Assembly (NCBI GenBank): GCA_947632215.1
Contig: CANROJ010000004.1
Coordinates: 1-64,000, forward strand
Reading direction: 5' to 3'
Length of the DNA stretch: 64,000 nucleotides
Origin: an uncultured Flavobacterium sp.
Lineage (GTDB): Bacteria > Bacteroidota > Bacteroidia > Flavobacteriales > Flavobacteriaceae
The notes below the pieces were generated by a model, which did not search any database, had not been told where the DNA came from, and saw only the letters and a list, made by a program, of their open reading frames with translations. The translations under genes and the position numbers were made by a program. Of this stretch, positions 17,931 through 27,028 are shown piece by piece. Positions within the stretch are counted from its first letter, which is position 1. The number at the start of each line of letters is the position of its first letter.

Positions 17931-20900
17931 ATGTATCAACAACTCATGGACAAAAAAATAATATCTTTCTTTTCTTCCACAAGATTAATGGCAGTTTTAT
18001 TTATTGTATTCGCAGTAGCTTTAGCCTTAGGGACCTTTATAGAGGATCGCTATAATACTATTACTGCGCGTATATTAATTTATAACGCTTGGTGGTTTGA
18101 ACTTATTATGTTACTGTTTTTCTTTAACTTCTTAGGTAATGTAAAAAAATACCGCCTTCTAACAAAAGAGAAATGGGCGACATTAATGTTACACGCAGCT
18201 TTTATATTTATATTAATAGGAGCAGGTATTACTCGTTATATTAGTTTCGAGGGAATGATGCCAATTAGAGAAGGGGAGACTGCAGATAGTATTTATTCCC
18301 AAGATACCTTTGTAACTGTAATGGCTGATGGAGAGTATGATGGACAAGTTAGAAGAAGAACTTTTGAGAGAAAAATGTTATTCTCGGATTATACACCCAA
18401 TAAGAATGATTTTACCATAAGCAATGAGTTCAACGGTATTGATTTTCAGGTGGAGTATAAAGACTTCATTATGGGAGCTGTTGAAGAAATTCAAGAGAAT
18501 CCACAAGGGGTGAACTTCTTAAAATTAGTAGAAAGTGGAGACGGAGAAAGACACGAACACTTTTTAAAACAAGGTGAGGTAGTAAGTATTCACAACGTTT
18601 TGTTTGCATACGATAAACCAACTGAGGGAGCAATTAATATTACCGAAGAAGAAGAAGGCTTTTTTATGCAATCTCCTTTTGAGGGAGACTTTATGGTTAT
18701 GGCCGATCAAAGTCAAGGCCATGTGGCTGCTAATGAAAAGCATAGTCTTAACTGGCGTTCTTTATATAATATGGCAGGTACACAATTTGTATTGCCAGAA
18801 TTGCCTATTAAAGGAGAGCTAGTTTTAGTTAGCGATGGAGATTACAAAGCTAGACACAATACAGATGCTTTAATAGTTACCGTTAAGAGCCAAGGCCAGG
18901 AGCAAGACGTTACTTTAATTGGTAAAGCTGGTCGAGTTGGAGAACCAGTTAGTATAGAAGTAGGAGATTTAGAGTTTACTTTGATGTTTGGAAGTAAAAT
19001 TTATCAAACTCCTTTTCAAATTCGTTTAAATAAATTTATAGCAGCTAAATACCCTGGGACACAGACTAGTTATTCTTCTTTTGAGAGTCAAGTTACAGTT
19101 ATTGATGGATCGGAGCAATTTGATGCTAGAATTTATATGAATAATATTTTAGATTATAAGGGATACCGCTTCTTCCAAGCAGAATTCGATCGCGATGAAA
19201 AGGGAACAGTATTATCTGCCAACCACGATTTCTGGGGAACTTGGATTACTTATTTTGGTTACACCTTCTTATATATTGGTATGTTAGCTATTTTATTTGA
19301 TAAAAATACTCGCTTTGGAGACTTACGTAGAAAATTAGATAAAGTAAGACAAAAGAAAGCTTCTTTACTTACGTTACTAGTTCTTTTATTTTCAAGTGTT
19401 GCTTTTAGTCAGCATGATCACCAAAGCCCACTTCGCCCAGCGCCAGTTGTTATTGATTCTTTGATTAAAAGTACGGCAATTGCCCCAGAACATGCGGCAA
19501 AATTTGGAGAGCTTGTAATTCAGGATTACGGTGGGAGAATGAAGCCTATTAATACTTTTGCTTCAGAGCTTTTAAGAAAGGTATATAAAAAGGAATCTTA
19601 TCAAGGATTAACTCCTGATCAGGTTTTTCTATCTATTACACAGTTCACCGTTGCTCAGCAAATTCAAGGAGCTCCTAACTATTGGTATTTTGCACCAATT
19701 ATTTCTCTTCCTAGAGGAAATGAGAAAATGACTCAAATCTTAGGTCTTCCTAGTGGAACTAAATACGCTACATTTATGGATTTCTTTGATGATCAAGGGA
19801 ACTATAAATTAACCGATGTAGTTGAGGATGCTAATCACACACCTATTAAGAGTCAATTTGAAAAAGACTTTCTTGATATGGATGGTAAAATGGCTTTGTT
19901 AAATGCAGCTTTTACCACTCGTATTCTAACTATATTCCCAATTCCTGGGGATGAAAATAACAAATGGGTTTCTCCATTAGAAATCAATGAGTCCGGTCTT
20001 ACGGCTATGGATTCAGTGTTTACTAAGAGTATTTTACCAAGAATGTATGTTCCTGCTTTATTTCAAGCAAAGGAGACTGGAGATTATACTAAGGCAAATG
20101 AGTTTTTATCTCACATAAAGACCTTCCAACAAACCATGGGTAAAGAGGTAATGCCTACTCAAAGAAATATTGAGTTTGAGATTTTATACAACGAGTATGA
20201 TATTTTCAAGACTCTTTATTCTTATTATATGATGGTAGCGGTATTTATGTTTGTTTTCATTATTGCCGATATTATTAAACCCAATAGAATTAGTAAGCTT
20301 CTAGTGAAAATTCTTACCGTAGGGGTAATTATTCTATTTATAATCCATACCATGGGACTTGGAGTACGTTGGTATGTTTCTGGTCACGCACCATGGAGTG
20401 ATGCTTACGAATCTGTGATATATGTGGCTTGGGCTACGGCATTATTCGGATTGTATTTTGGACGCAAGAGTGAACTTACCATTGCATCTACTTCCTTTGT
20501 GGTAGGTATGATTCTATGGGGAGCGCATTTAAATTATATGGATCCTTCGATTGCTAACTTACAACCGGTATTAAACTCTTATTGGTTAATTATTCACGTT
20601 GCGGTAATTGTAGCTAGTTACGGACCATTTACCCTAGGAATGATCTTAGGTATTGTGTCTTTACTGTTAATGATCTTCACTAATAGTAAGAACAAGGCTA
20701 AGATGGATTTAAATATCAAAGAGTTAACTTATATAAACGAGATGGCTCTTACAGTAGGTCTAGTTCTGTTGACCATAGGTAACTTCTTAGGAGGTCAATG
20801 GGCCAATGAGAGCTGGGGAAGATACTGGGGATGGGATCCAAAGGAAACTTGGGCTTTAATTAGTATTATGGTTTATGCCTTTGTTATTCACGCTCGTTTT

Positions 20901-21125
20901 GTACCGGCTTTAAGAGGAACTTGGATATTCAACGTATTTAGTGTTTTTGCCTTCTATTCTATTATGATGACATATTTCGGTGTTAACTTCTATTTAAGTG
21001 GACTACACTCTTATGCACAAGGAGAACAGGTAATCACCCCATCGATTGTATGGTACTCTTTAGGTTTCTGTGTTTTATTAAGTACTGCAGCTTATTTTGG
21101 TTACCGAAAACACTACAAAAAATAA
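17931..21125 (+). CDS. ccsBA: Fused cytochrome c biogenesis protein CcsBA (ResB-CcsA)
   Basis: The 1064-residue membrane protein combines ResB/CcsB and CcsA of system II cytochrome c maturation. The N-terminal half has helices near residues 10-30, 45-65 and 75-95, a large periplasmic ResB domain (about 100-420) and another helix. A second periplasmic domain follows. The C-terminal third has the CcsA helices with the tryptophan-rich haem motif WGRYWGWDPKETWAL near residue 965. It moves haem across the membrane and attaches it to CxxCH apocytochromes. I chose ATG 17931 because an upstream TTG overlaps the -7 box. Fusion is usual in Bacteroidota. Monocistronic. Confidence 0.93.
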   Translation: MYQQLMDKKIISFFSSTRLMAVLFIVFAVALALGTFIEDRYNTITARILIYNAWWFELIMLLFFFNFLGNVKKYRLLTKEKWATLMLHAAFIFILIGAGITRYISFEGMMPIREGETADSIYSQDTFVTVMADGEYDGQVRRRTFERKMLFSDYTPNKNDFTISNEFNGIDFQVEYKDFIMGAVEEIQENPQGVNFLKLVESGDGERHEHFLKQGEVVSIHNVLFAYDKPTEGAINITEEEEGFFMQSPFEGDFMVMADQSQGHVAANEKHSLNWRSLYNMAGTQFVLPELPIKGELVLVSDGDYKARHNTDALIVTVKSQGQEQDVTLIGKAGRVGEPVSIEVGDLEFTLMFGSKIYQTPFQIRLNKFIAAKYPGTQTSYSSFESQVTVIDGSEQFDARIYMNNILDYKGYRFFQAEFDRDEKGTVLSANHDFWGTWITYFGYTFLYIGMLAILFDKNTRFGDLRRKLDKVRQKKASLLTLLVLLFSSVAFSQHDHQSPLRPAPVVIDSLIKSTAIAPEHAAKFGELVIQDYGGRMKPINTFASELLRKVYKKESYQGLTPDQVFLSITQFTVAQQIQGAPNYWYFAPIISLPRGNEKMTQILGLPSGTKYATFMDFFDDQGNYKLTDVVEDANHTPIKSQFEKDFLDMDGKMALLNAAFTTRILTIFPIPGDENNKWVSPLEINESGLTAMDSVFTKSILPRMYVPALFQAKETGDYTKANEFLSHIKTFQQTMGKEVMPTQRNIEFEILYNEYDIFKTLYSYYMMVAVFMFVFIIADIIKPNRISKLLVKILTVGVIILFIIHTMGLGVRWYVSGHAPWSDAYESVIYVAWATALFGLYFGRKSELTIASTSFVVGMILWGAHLNYMDPSIANLQPVLNSYWLIIHVAVIVASYGPFTLGMILGIVSLLLMIFTNSKNKAKMDLNIKELTYINEMALTVGLVLLTIGNFLGGQWANESWGRYWGWDPKETWALISIMVYAFVIHARFVPALRGTWIFNVFSVFAFYSIMMTYFGVNFYLSGLHSYAQGEQVITPSIVWYSLGFCVLLSTAAYFGYRKHYKK

Positions 21126-21151
21126 TAGTTAGTTTTTCTTATAAAAAAACT

Positions 21152-21189
21152 AAGAGGGGCCGTCTCAATTTTTATTGAGACGGCCTCTT
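21152..21189 (+). terminator. Intrinsic terminator of ccsBA
   Basis: Stem CCGTCTCAAT / ATTGAGACGG, extended by GAGG / CCTC around a two-base bulge, with a short T-run. Confidence 0.85.
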
Positions 21190-21262
21190 TATTTTATCTA
21201 ACCAAGAGTTTATTACTAGATATAATTAACATTTTGTATCTTTCAGAGAAACTTAGTACATC

Positions 21263-21542
21263 ATAAAGAAAATAATTTAAATCTTATGGTTGTTCTTTTC
21301 TCTATTTGCTTGTTCAAAAGATGAGATAGATTATCAAGCATCCAAACCAAATTCTAAACACCCCTAGGTATAGTTTAGAAATAATTACTTCTGAGGCTAT
21401 TACAGAAATCTCCTTTTGGTGTATTCTGTGCAAACTTATGTTTGTTTCTATAGAAGAATTAATTATAAGTAACTGTGAGACTGAAAGTGTTGTTTATGAT
21501 TATAGTCACAGTCCTAGCAAAAACAATATTATATTAAATTAA
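21263..21542 (+). pseudogene. Decayed lipoprotein gene
   Basis: Reading from 21263 gives an ATA where an ATG is expected, then KKII, a TAA, and ILWLFFSLFACSKDEID. That is a lipoprotein signal peptide with lipobox LFAC, broken by a lost start codon and a nonsense codon. The frame then stops at a TAG near 21352. A +1-shifted frame (about 21339-21542) stays open for some 65 codons. At least three lesions mark it as dead. The original function is unknown. Confidence 0.5.
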
Positions 21543-21704
21543 ATAGTGATTAACTCGATGTTAATCTAAATACAATTTAAACATTAATACATAAAACATT
21601 ATATGTAACCATATTTAGAAAGATGGATTTTGTGGATGCGTTTGATATTGGTGATCAGGGAACTTTAAAGATAGAGTTTCCTGAAATTTTTGAAGTATAT
21701 GTGA

Positions 21705-21934
21705 TATGGTAGCGCATCTTACGAGCATCATATATTGCTAATAAATATATCAATAACGATTAAAGCTTTAAAAGATTTTGCTTCATCATATTTTAAAGAA
21801 TATTACCAAGCTTTAGCTTGGACTGGACTAGAAGACACTGAAACTTACGATAAGCTTCCACAAGCCAAAAAAGATAAATTAAAAAAGATTTCTTCGATTG
21901 TATAAAAAACAGTCCTAAAGCGGATTGTAAATAG
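21705..21934 (+). pseudogene. C-terminal fragment resembling a polymorphic toxin or RHS tail
   Basis: An open frame without a start codon runs from 21705 to a TAA at 21903-21905. Near its end it reads YYQALAWTGLEDTETYDKL, similar to short tails I associate with toxin C-termini in Bacteroidota. A shift in the A-run near 21885 joins it to a second frame ending CIKNSPKADCK and stopping at 21934. That is 8 bp before the ATG of the next gene, a spacing typical of toxin-immunity pairs. The family assignment is tentative. Confidence 0.4.
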
Positions 21935-21942
21935 TTTGGATT

Positions 21943-22362
21943 ATGTGTAAAAAAATTATTTTAATACTTTGTATATTACTAAGCCCACTTGTATTTTCTC
22001 AAACCATAATAAAAGATACCATTATAGTTGATTTAACACAAAGTAAGGATCATCGTTATAAGATTCGTAATGAGAATTCGTATTGGGAAATTGCTATAAA
22101 AGTTTCCTCGTATAAAACTGAAATTTACAGATTTGACCTAGAGGAAGAAGTAAATATTAGTGTAGAAAAATTATTATCACCTTTGGAATTTGATAATTTT
22201 ATTCTTGACCTATATCATAACGCATACCCTAATAGAGAGTTTGACATGGGCAGGATGTATGCAGGTAATTTAGACTTCACAAACTTGTTTATAAAAGTAA
22301 ATATAGACAATGTAACAAAATACTTCAAAGTTAAATTTAGTATGAGCGTCATAACTATTTAA
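21943..22362 (+). CDS. Small secreted protein of unknown family, possible orphan immunity protein
   Basis: The 139-residue product has a signal peptide (basic start, hydrophobic core, LVFSQT cleavage region near residue 19) and no lipobox cysteine at the expected place. The mature part of about 120 residues is beta-rich and acidic in the middle (FDLEEEVNISVEKLL). I do not recognise it. It is the only intact gene in a 1.8-kb patch of decayed genes, follows a toxin-tail-like fragment by 8 bp and has its own terminator. An immunity role is inferred from position only. Confidence 0.6.
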   Translation: MCKKIILILCILLSPLVFSQTIIKDTIIVDLTQSKDHRYKIRNENSYWEIAIKVSSYKTEIYRFDLEEEVNISVEKLLSPLEFDNFILDLYHNAYPNREFDMGRMYAGNLDFTNLFIKVNIDNVTKYFKVKFSMSVITI

Positions 22363-22386
22363 ATGCGAGTCAACAATAATTTTAAG

Positions 22387-22420
22387 ATTCTGCTTAGACT
22401 AGAACTAAGCAGAATTTTTT
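22387..22420 (+). terminator. Intrinsic terminator of the small secreted protein gene
   Basis: An 11-bp perfect stem ATTCTGCTTAG / CTAAGCAGAAT with a 7-base loop, then a T-run. Confidence 0.85.
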
Positions 22421-22426
22421 CTATAA

Positions 22427-22700
22427 TCACTTCACCAAATCCATGTGCTCAGTAATTACCTCTTTATTTATTGCATCATTTTTTCGTAACTGACTAAGCA
22501 CCAAATTTTCTTATTCTTGCATCTTTGATGGATCCACAAAAGCATTTCCAAACTTATCAGCCAACAGTAAAGCTTTTTCTTTAGCCATGTTAGTATATTT
22601 TTCTAGATTTGAGAAAACAATAGTATGAACAAATAATAAAAGTCTTCGGAGTGTTAAGCATATTAGCATGTATGAATTCATGTAACAGTATAGGTCTAAG
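22427..22700 (-). pseudogene. Broken metallopeptidase-like fragment with HExxH motif
   Basis: On the minus strand one frame reads RPILLHEFIHANMLNTPK, where HEFIH (22665-22682) fits the zinc-binding HExxH motif. It then needs a frameshift to continue as SNLEKYTNMAKEKALLL and AFVDPSKMQE. A TAA interrupts and the frame resumes to end HMDLVK at a TGA (22427-22429). So it holds at least one frameshift and one nonsense codon, and both ends look truncated. The HExxH context resembles zinc metallopeptidase domains found as toxin modules in Bacteroidota; that link is inference. Confidence 0.5.
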
Positions 22701-22864
22701 CTAAAATTTTAAAAAGACGAAAAAATAGAAACACATCTATTTTTAATATCTTTTACATTAGAGCTAGAGTCCGTTGTAATTTCAATCCATATTACGTATT
22801 GGGAATGTCCAATGCAAAATCTAAAGGGTAATCCTATATTGCTACAAAGCACTTACGGGGTTTT

Positions 22865-23041
22865 TTAAAATAGCTCAAAATTCATAGGCCTATTATTTTC
22901 TAAGGCTACACAAGAGAATTTATATCTAATAAGTATACTCTTTTTTCTAATGCGTAATGTGGGTTTAATCTCTATGTTGGAGAGTTCCACTTTATACGCT
23001 CTTTTATAATCTGTGAAAAACACTCTTTGTACAATACCCAA
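22865..23041 (-). other. Short open frame, probably a gene remnant
   Basis: A 58-codon frame on the minus strand can only start at a TTG (23041) and begins 12 bp after the stop codon of the dioxygenase gene, in the same direction. It is basic (FTDYKRAYKVELSNIEIKP) and matches nothing I know. Frames between it and the metallopeptidase fragment are similarly broken. Confidence 0.25.
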
Positions 23042-23053
23042 AAAGCTAAGTTT

Positions 23054-23917
23054 TTAAACTTTGTCAATCTTTACCGATAGCATATTTAAAGAGCCTCCAG
23101 CAAATCCATCGTTAAATAAAACCGGAGCTTCATCCTTCTCTTGTAAGGCTAAAGTGTATATAAGAGGCATATAATGTTCTGGAGTGGGAACTGCCATTTG
23201 AAAATCTATTCCCTGTTTGTCATAGTTGATTAGATCTTGATGATTTCCATCAAGAATATATTTTTTTATCTTTTCATTGGCCGATGCAGCCCAATCTAGT
23301 GCAAATTCAGAATCATTCATTTTACCCCAAACTACTTGTCTTAAATTGTGAACAGTATTACCGCTTCCGATAATTAAAACTCCTTTTCTTCTTAAAGCGG
23401 CCAACTGTTTTGCTAAGTCATAGTGATAAGATGCTTTTTGAGTATAGTCTATACTCATTTGTACTATGGGAATATCAGCATTTGGGTACAAGAATTTGGC
23501 CACCGTCCAACATCCGTGATCTAGTCCCCACTCATGGGTTAGGTGCACATCTGTACTTGTGATAATCTCGCTAGTTTGTTTGGCTAGTTCAGGACTTCCT
23601 GGCGCTGGGTATTGTACGTCGAACAAGGCTTGAGGGAAACCTCCAAAATCGTGAATAGTCTGCGGGTGAGCCATCGAGGTTACATAAGTACCTTTAGTTT
23701 CCCAATGGGCAGAAATACAAAGTATTGCTGTAGGCTTTGGCAATGTCTTAGATATTTTTTCAAAGCCTCGAGTGAAAGTATTGTCCTCTATTGCATTCAT
23801 AGGACTTCCATGACCTAAAAAAAGAACAGGCATTCTTTGGGTAGGCCCCAGTTTATCCGTTATTTTATGTAGTTCATTTAATTTCGAAGCAGGTGTATCT
23901 AAAGAAAATAGTGTCAT
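23054..23917 (-). CDS. ygiD: LigB-type extradiol dioxygenase (YgiD / 4,5-DOPA dioxygenase-like)
   Basis: The 287-residue protein has the metal-site motifs of the LigB superfamily YgiD branch: LFLGHGSPMNAIED, CISAHWETKG, WGLDHGCWTV and GSGNTVHNLR, supplying the histidines. The length fits YgiD (about 260-290). The E. coli homologue opens the ring of L-DOPA between C4 and C5; the physiological substrate here is unknown. It is cytosolic. Its 3' side is the decayed 21-23 kb patch and I see no clear terminator there. Confidence 0.9.
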   Translation of the reverse strand: MTLFSLDTPASKLNELHKITDKLGPTQRMPVLFLGHGSPMNAIEDNTFTRGFEKISKTLPKPTAILCISAHWETKGTYVTSMAHPQTIHDFGGFPQALFDVQYPAPGSPELAKQTSEIITSTDVHLTHEWGLDHGCWTVAKFLYPNADIPIVQMSIDYTQKASYHYDLAKQLAALRRKGVLIIGSGNTVHNLRQVVWGKMNDSEFALDWAASANEKIKKYILDGNHQDLINYDKQGIDFQMAVPTPEHYMPLIYTLALQEKDEAPVLFNDGFAGGSLNMLSVKIDKV

Positions 23918-24301
23918 AATTTTTATAAATATTTTTGTTGTTTGTAATTTCTGCTACCCATCTATTTAGTTTCACTCTATTAAAAAGGGTAGTGCTAGGA
24001 AAAATTACTGTAGCTGAAAACTTTACTTAAAGTAAGATATTAAGCATATATACTGTTAAGTCTCTATAGTATAAAAGTACAAAATTTACCACAATCCACC
24101 GTTTTATATCTTCAAAAAGTAGGTGCTAAACTGCTCTGAGGCTGGTTTTATGATCTTAATGCCCTTGGTTTAACAATGTTTAACAAACTCCTTGCCTTTA
24201 CTTTAGATTTATAACAGAACAGGGTATCTGGAGGGTCTGCTGGTACACTTTATGGTTTTAAAATAGTTTTTGCTACGTCATTTTATTTTTAAGTTCAGAT
24301 G
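23918..24301. other. Intergenic region with no recognised gene
   Basis: Holds the promoter of the dioxygenase gene (minus strand). No exact TAnnTTTG was found and all frames are short. Confidence 0.35.
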
Positions 24302-24349
24302 AAAAAAAAACAGGATAAATCTAGTTTTACACTTCGATTTATCCTGTTT
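24302..24349 (-). terminator. Intrinsic terminator of the ZIP transporter gene
   Basis: A 14-bp perfect stem AAACAGGATAAATC / GATTTATCCTGTTT with a nine-base T-run on the minus strand. Confidence 0.88.
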
Positions 24350-24376
24350 GTATTGGGTGTTGTTTACTGGGAGTAT

Positions 24377-25078
24377 TTACGCGAAATAAGCCAGTATTAC
24401 TCCGGATATAATAGCTATTAGCTTGTTTATGTTAAAGGAGTGATCTTCATTACTCTCAAAGATAATAGTAGAGGAGATGTGAAATAGTATTCCTACAACT
24501 ATAGCTGAAATTTCTGAGTAGTAAGTATTTAAAAAAGACACATTAGTAGAAATTAGAGTACCTAATGGAGTCATTAATGCAAAGATTACCATACAAAATA
24601 AGATGGTTCTTCTTTTCATTTGTCCTTCTATGAAGAAGGCTGTTAAAATAACAGCAATAGGCAAGTGGTGTATACCAATGCCTAAGGCTAACTCTTGATG
24701 TTTACTCAAAGGCATTCCTTCTAAAAGCGCATGTATACACAAGCTTATAAACAAAAGCCATGGGATTTTGTCAAATTTATCATGTATGTGTACATGACCG
24801 TGTTCGGCTCCTTTAGAAAAGTATTCTAGAATAATTTGGAATACTATACCTATCATTATAAATATACCTATAAGGTTCTTTTCATGACTATGCCCATGAT
24901 CACTTACCTCATGGGAATGATGGTAAACCTCTGGAAGTAGGTGTGTAACGGTAATAGTTAATAGAAATGAACCACTAAAGGCCATTAATAACTTAATGTG
25001 TTTTTTGTTTTTTGGTTGAAAGATAGTGGCAACTAAGTAACCTAGTATAACCGAGAAAAAGGGTATTATAAAAACCAT
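24377..25078 (-). CDS. ZIP family metal transporter
   Basis: The 233-residue membrane protein has about seven to eight helices. Two histidine-rich segments, HHSHEVSDHGHSHE and HGHVHIHDKF, are typical metal-gathering loops. The ZIP metal-site motifs in helices 4 and 5 are HALLEGMPL and GIGIHHLPIA. ZIP carriers import Zn2+ or other divalent metals into the cytosol. Monocistronic; no zinc-regulator site was recognised. Confidence 0.9.
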   Translation of the reverse strand: MVFIIPFFSVILGYLVATIFQPKNKKHIKLLMAFSGSFLLTITVTHLLPEVYHHSHEVSDHGHSHEKNLIGIFIMIGIVFQIILEYFSKGAEHGHVHIHDKFDKIPWLLFISLCIHALLEGMPLSKHQELALGIGIHHLPIAVILTAFFIEGQMKRRTILFCMVIFALMTPLGTLISTNVSFLNTYYSEISAIVVGILFHISSTIIFESNEDHSFNINKLIAIISGVILAYFA

Positions 25079-25401
25079 GGGCTAATTGAAAATCATAATT
25101 AAATGTTCGAAGTCTTTAGGGTGAAATTTTCTTAGATTATAACACTAAAAAGCATATAAAACACACAGGTCAGCCTCCCGTTATTTTTTAAACCTTGTAG
25201 TAGTATCGCTTAACTTTTTCACTTTATATAGAGGTTTTTTAACCTATAAAACAATTAGTGTTTTTTTGATAATAAAACCGTTATTATATTTTTTTGTAAT
25301 TTTAATACTAGCAAGTAAGTGTTAAACCTGTTTTAAGCTATGCTTTTGCATGTTTTGGCATACTTTTACTTTAATTTTTTTATTAGCCTACAAATTTACT
25401 C
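25079..25401. other. Divergent intergenic region
   Basis: Lies between the divergent ZIP and methyltransferase genes and should hold both promoters. No gene seen. Confidence 0.4.
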
Positions 25402-25409
25402 TATTTTTG
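25402..25409 (+). promoter_or_regulatory. -7 promoter box of the THUMP methyltransferase gene
   Basis: TATTTTTG lies 45 bp before ATG 25455. A start at the upstream ATG (25350) would precede the promoter, so 25455 is preferred. Confidence 0.5.
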
Positions 25410-25454
25410 CGTAATAAAAACAGTAAACAAATTATTCCTTATATATTTATTGAG

Positions 25455-26615
25455 ATGGAAAATTTTAAGATGATAGCTAAAACCTTCTTCGGATTCGAAG
25501 AGATTTTAGTTAAAGAATTGCAGTTACTAGGGGCAATGAATGTTAAACCTGGGGTTAGAATGGTTAGCTTTGAAGGGGATAAAGGATTTATGTATAAAGC
25601 TAATTTAGCTTTGCGTACAGCTTTAAAGGTTTTAAAACCAATTCACCAATTTGCTGTGTACAATGAAGCAAACCTATATAAAGGAATCCAAAGTATTGAT
25701 TGGAGTGAGTACTTAGACCCAGACCAAAGTTTTGTTATTGATGCTACGGTATTTAGTGAAAACTTTAATAACTCTTTATTTGTGGCTTTAAAGAGTAAAG
25801 ACGCCATTGTGGATCAGTTTAGAGATAAAACAGGAGAAAGACCTAATATTGATAAAGATTTCCCTGATTTGAGAATCAATGTACATATTGATAGAGACAC
25901 TTGTAGTGTTTCTTTGGATTCATCTGGAAACTCTTTGCACCACCGAGGATATAGAACAGCTACAAATATTGCGCCTATCAACGAGGTATTAGCAGCCGGT
26001 ATGTTATTGCTTAGTGGGTGGGACGGACAATGTGATTTTATAGATCCAATGTGTGGATCGGGTACTCTTTTAACTGAGGCAGCAATGATTGCTTGTAATA
26101 TTCCAGCCAATATTAATAGAAAGGAATTTGCCTTTGAGAGATGGAAAGACTGGGATGCAGATTTATATGAGAAGATAGAAGACTCTTTAATGAAAAAGAC
26201 AAGAGAATTTCATTACTCTATTGTTGGATACGATAAAGCTCCTTCGGCAGTTAGTAAAGCAAAGGATAACGTTTATAATGCCCATTTAGAGGATTATATT
26301 ACCATAGAGGAGGCTAACTTCTTTGATACTCAAAAGCGTAGCCAAGGACCTTTACACATGGTGTTTAACCCTCCTTATGGAGAAAGATTAGATATTCATC
26401 TAGAGCGTTTTTATCGTGAAATAGGAGACACCTTGAAACAAGGTTACCCAGGTACAACAGCTTGGTTTATTACTGGAAATATCGAAGCCTTGAAGTATGT
26501 TGGTCTAAGACCTTCTAGAAAGATTAAATTATTTAATGGTAAATTAGAGGCTCGCTTTGCTAAGTATGAACTATATGAAGGAAGTAAAAAAGGAAAATAT
26601 ATAACTAAAGAATAA
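25455..26615 (+). CDS. THUMP-domain class I rRNA methyltransferase (RlmL N-terminal type)
   Basis: From ATG 25455 the protein has 386 residues, matching Bacteroidota RlmL/YpsC-like enzymes. The N-terminal ferredoxin-like and THUMP region (about residues 1-160) opens with KTFFGFEEILVKELQ. The methyltransferase domain has the SAM loop FIDPMCGSGTLLTEAAM, the family block HHRGYRTA, and the catalytic motif MVFNPPYGERLD (NPPY). It likely makes m2G in 23S rRNA. The stop codon overlaps the start of the next gene (TAATG), so the two are translationally coupled. Confidence 0.92.
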   Translation: MENFKMIAKTFFGFEEILVKELQLLGAMNVKPGVRMVSFEGDKGFMYKANLALRTALKVLKPIHQFAVYNEANLYKGIQSIDWSEYLDPDQSFVIDATVFSENFNNSLFVALKSKDAIVDQFRDKTGERPNIDKDFPDLRINVHIDRDTCSVSLDSSGNSLHHRGYRTATNIAPINEVLAAGMLLLSGWDGQCDFIDPMCGSGTLLTEAAMIACNIPANINRKEFAFERWKDWDADLYEKIEDSLMKKTREFHYSIVGYDKAPSAVSKAKDNVYNAHLEDYITIEEANFFDTQKRSQGPLHMVFNPPYGERLDIHLERFYREIGDTLKQGYPGTTAWFITGNIEALKYVGLRPSRKIKLFNGKLEARFAKYELYEGSKKGKYITKE

Positions 26616-26857
26616 TGTCTATGAATGCAAGTACTAAATCTTTACTACTGCAATTTTGCAGTTTTGCACTATTTTTTATTGTAACACGATGGCTCTTGGG
26701 GATTTTTACTGAGTTACAGGGATTTTGGTTACCTGTAGTAGCAGCGATTATTTCCACAGTGTTGGCTCCGCAATTCAAAGTATTTAAAACAGAAAAAGGG
26801 GAAAAGATTTGTATGAAGTGGATTTTCTTAAAGAATGTTATTATTCTTAATAAATAA
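26615..26857 (+). CDS. Small membrane protein coupled to the rRNA methyltransferase
   Basis: An 80-residue protein with two hydrophobic stretches (about residues 9-28 and 34-50) and a basic C-terminal tail. Its ATG overlaps the preceding stop codon by one base. I recognise no family. The tight coupling and terminator placement support a real gene. Confidence 0.75.
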   Translation: MSMNASTKSLLLQFCSFALFFIVTRWLLGIFTELQGFWLPVVAAIISTVLAPQFKVFKTEKGEKICMKWIFLKNVIILNK

Positions 26858-26863
26858 TAAGCC

Positions 26864-26895
26864 AAAAAGCTATCTGTCTGCAGATAGCTTTTTTT
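26864..26895 (+). terminator. Intrinsic terminator of the methyltransferase operon
   Basis: A 13-bp perfect stem AAAAAGCTATCTG / CAGATAGCTTTTT with a 4-base loop and T-run. Confidence 0.9.
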
Positions 26896-26958
26896 ATTGG
26901 TACTAAAACCAATAAAAAAACGTTTAAAAATAGAGGTTTTTTGCTTTTAAGTTATTTA

Positions 26959-27002
26959 TTAACCTAGGTTAAGTGTGTTTTTACTGGCCTAGTGTACCTT
27001 TG
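26959..27002 (+). promoter_or_regulatory. Perfect 14-bp palindrome plus -7 box upstream of the exported YceI gene
   Basis: TTAACCTAGGTTAA (26959-26972) is a perfect palindrome, followed after 22 bp by the -7 box TACCTTTG (26995-27002). The same element with one mismatch and 23-bp spacing precedes the cytosolic YceI gene at 7621. The palindrome sits where a -33 element would be. The leader to ATG 27029 is about 20 nt. Confidence 0.7.
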
Positions 27003-27028
27003 TAATAAATTAATAAAACAATAAAATT

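Noticed and set aside
25350..25454. N-terminal hydrophobic extension of the THUMP methyltransferase from ATG 25350
   Set aside because: A TATTTTTG promoter box lies inside it and the conserved protein begins at ATG 25455, so the extension is upstream DNA.
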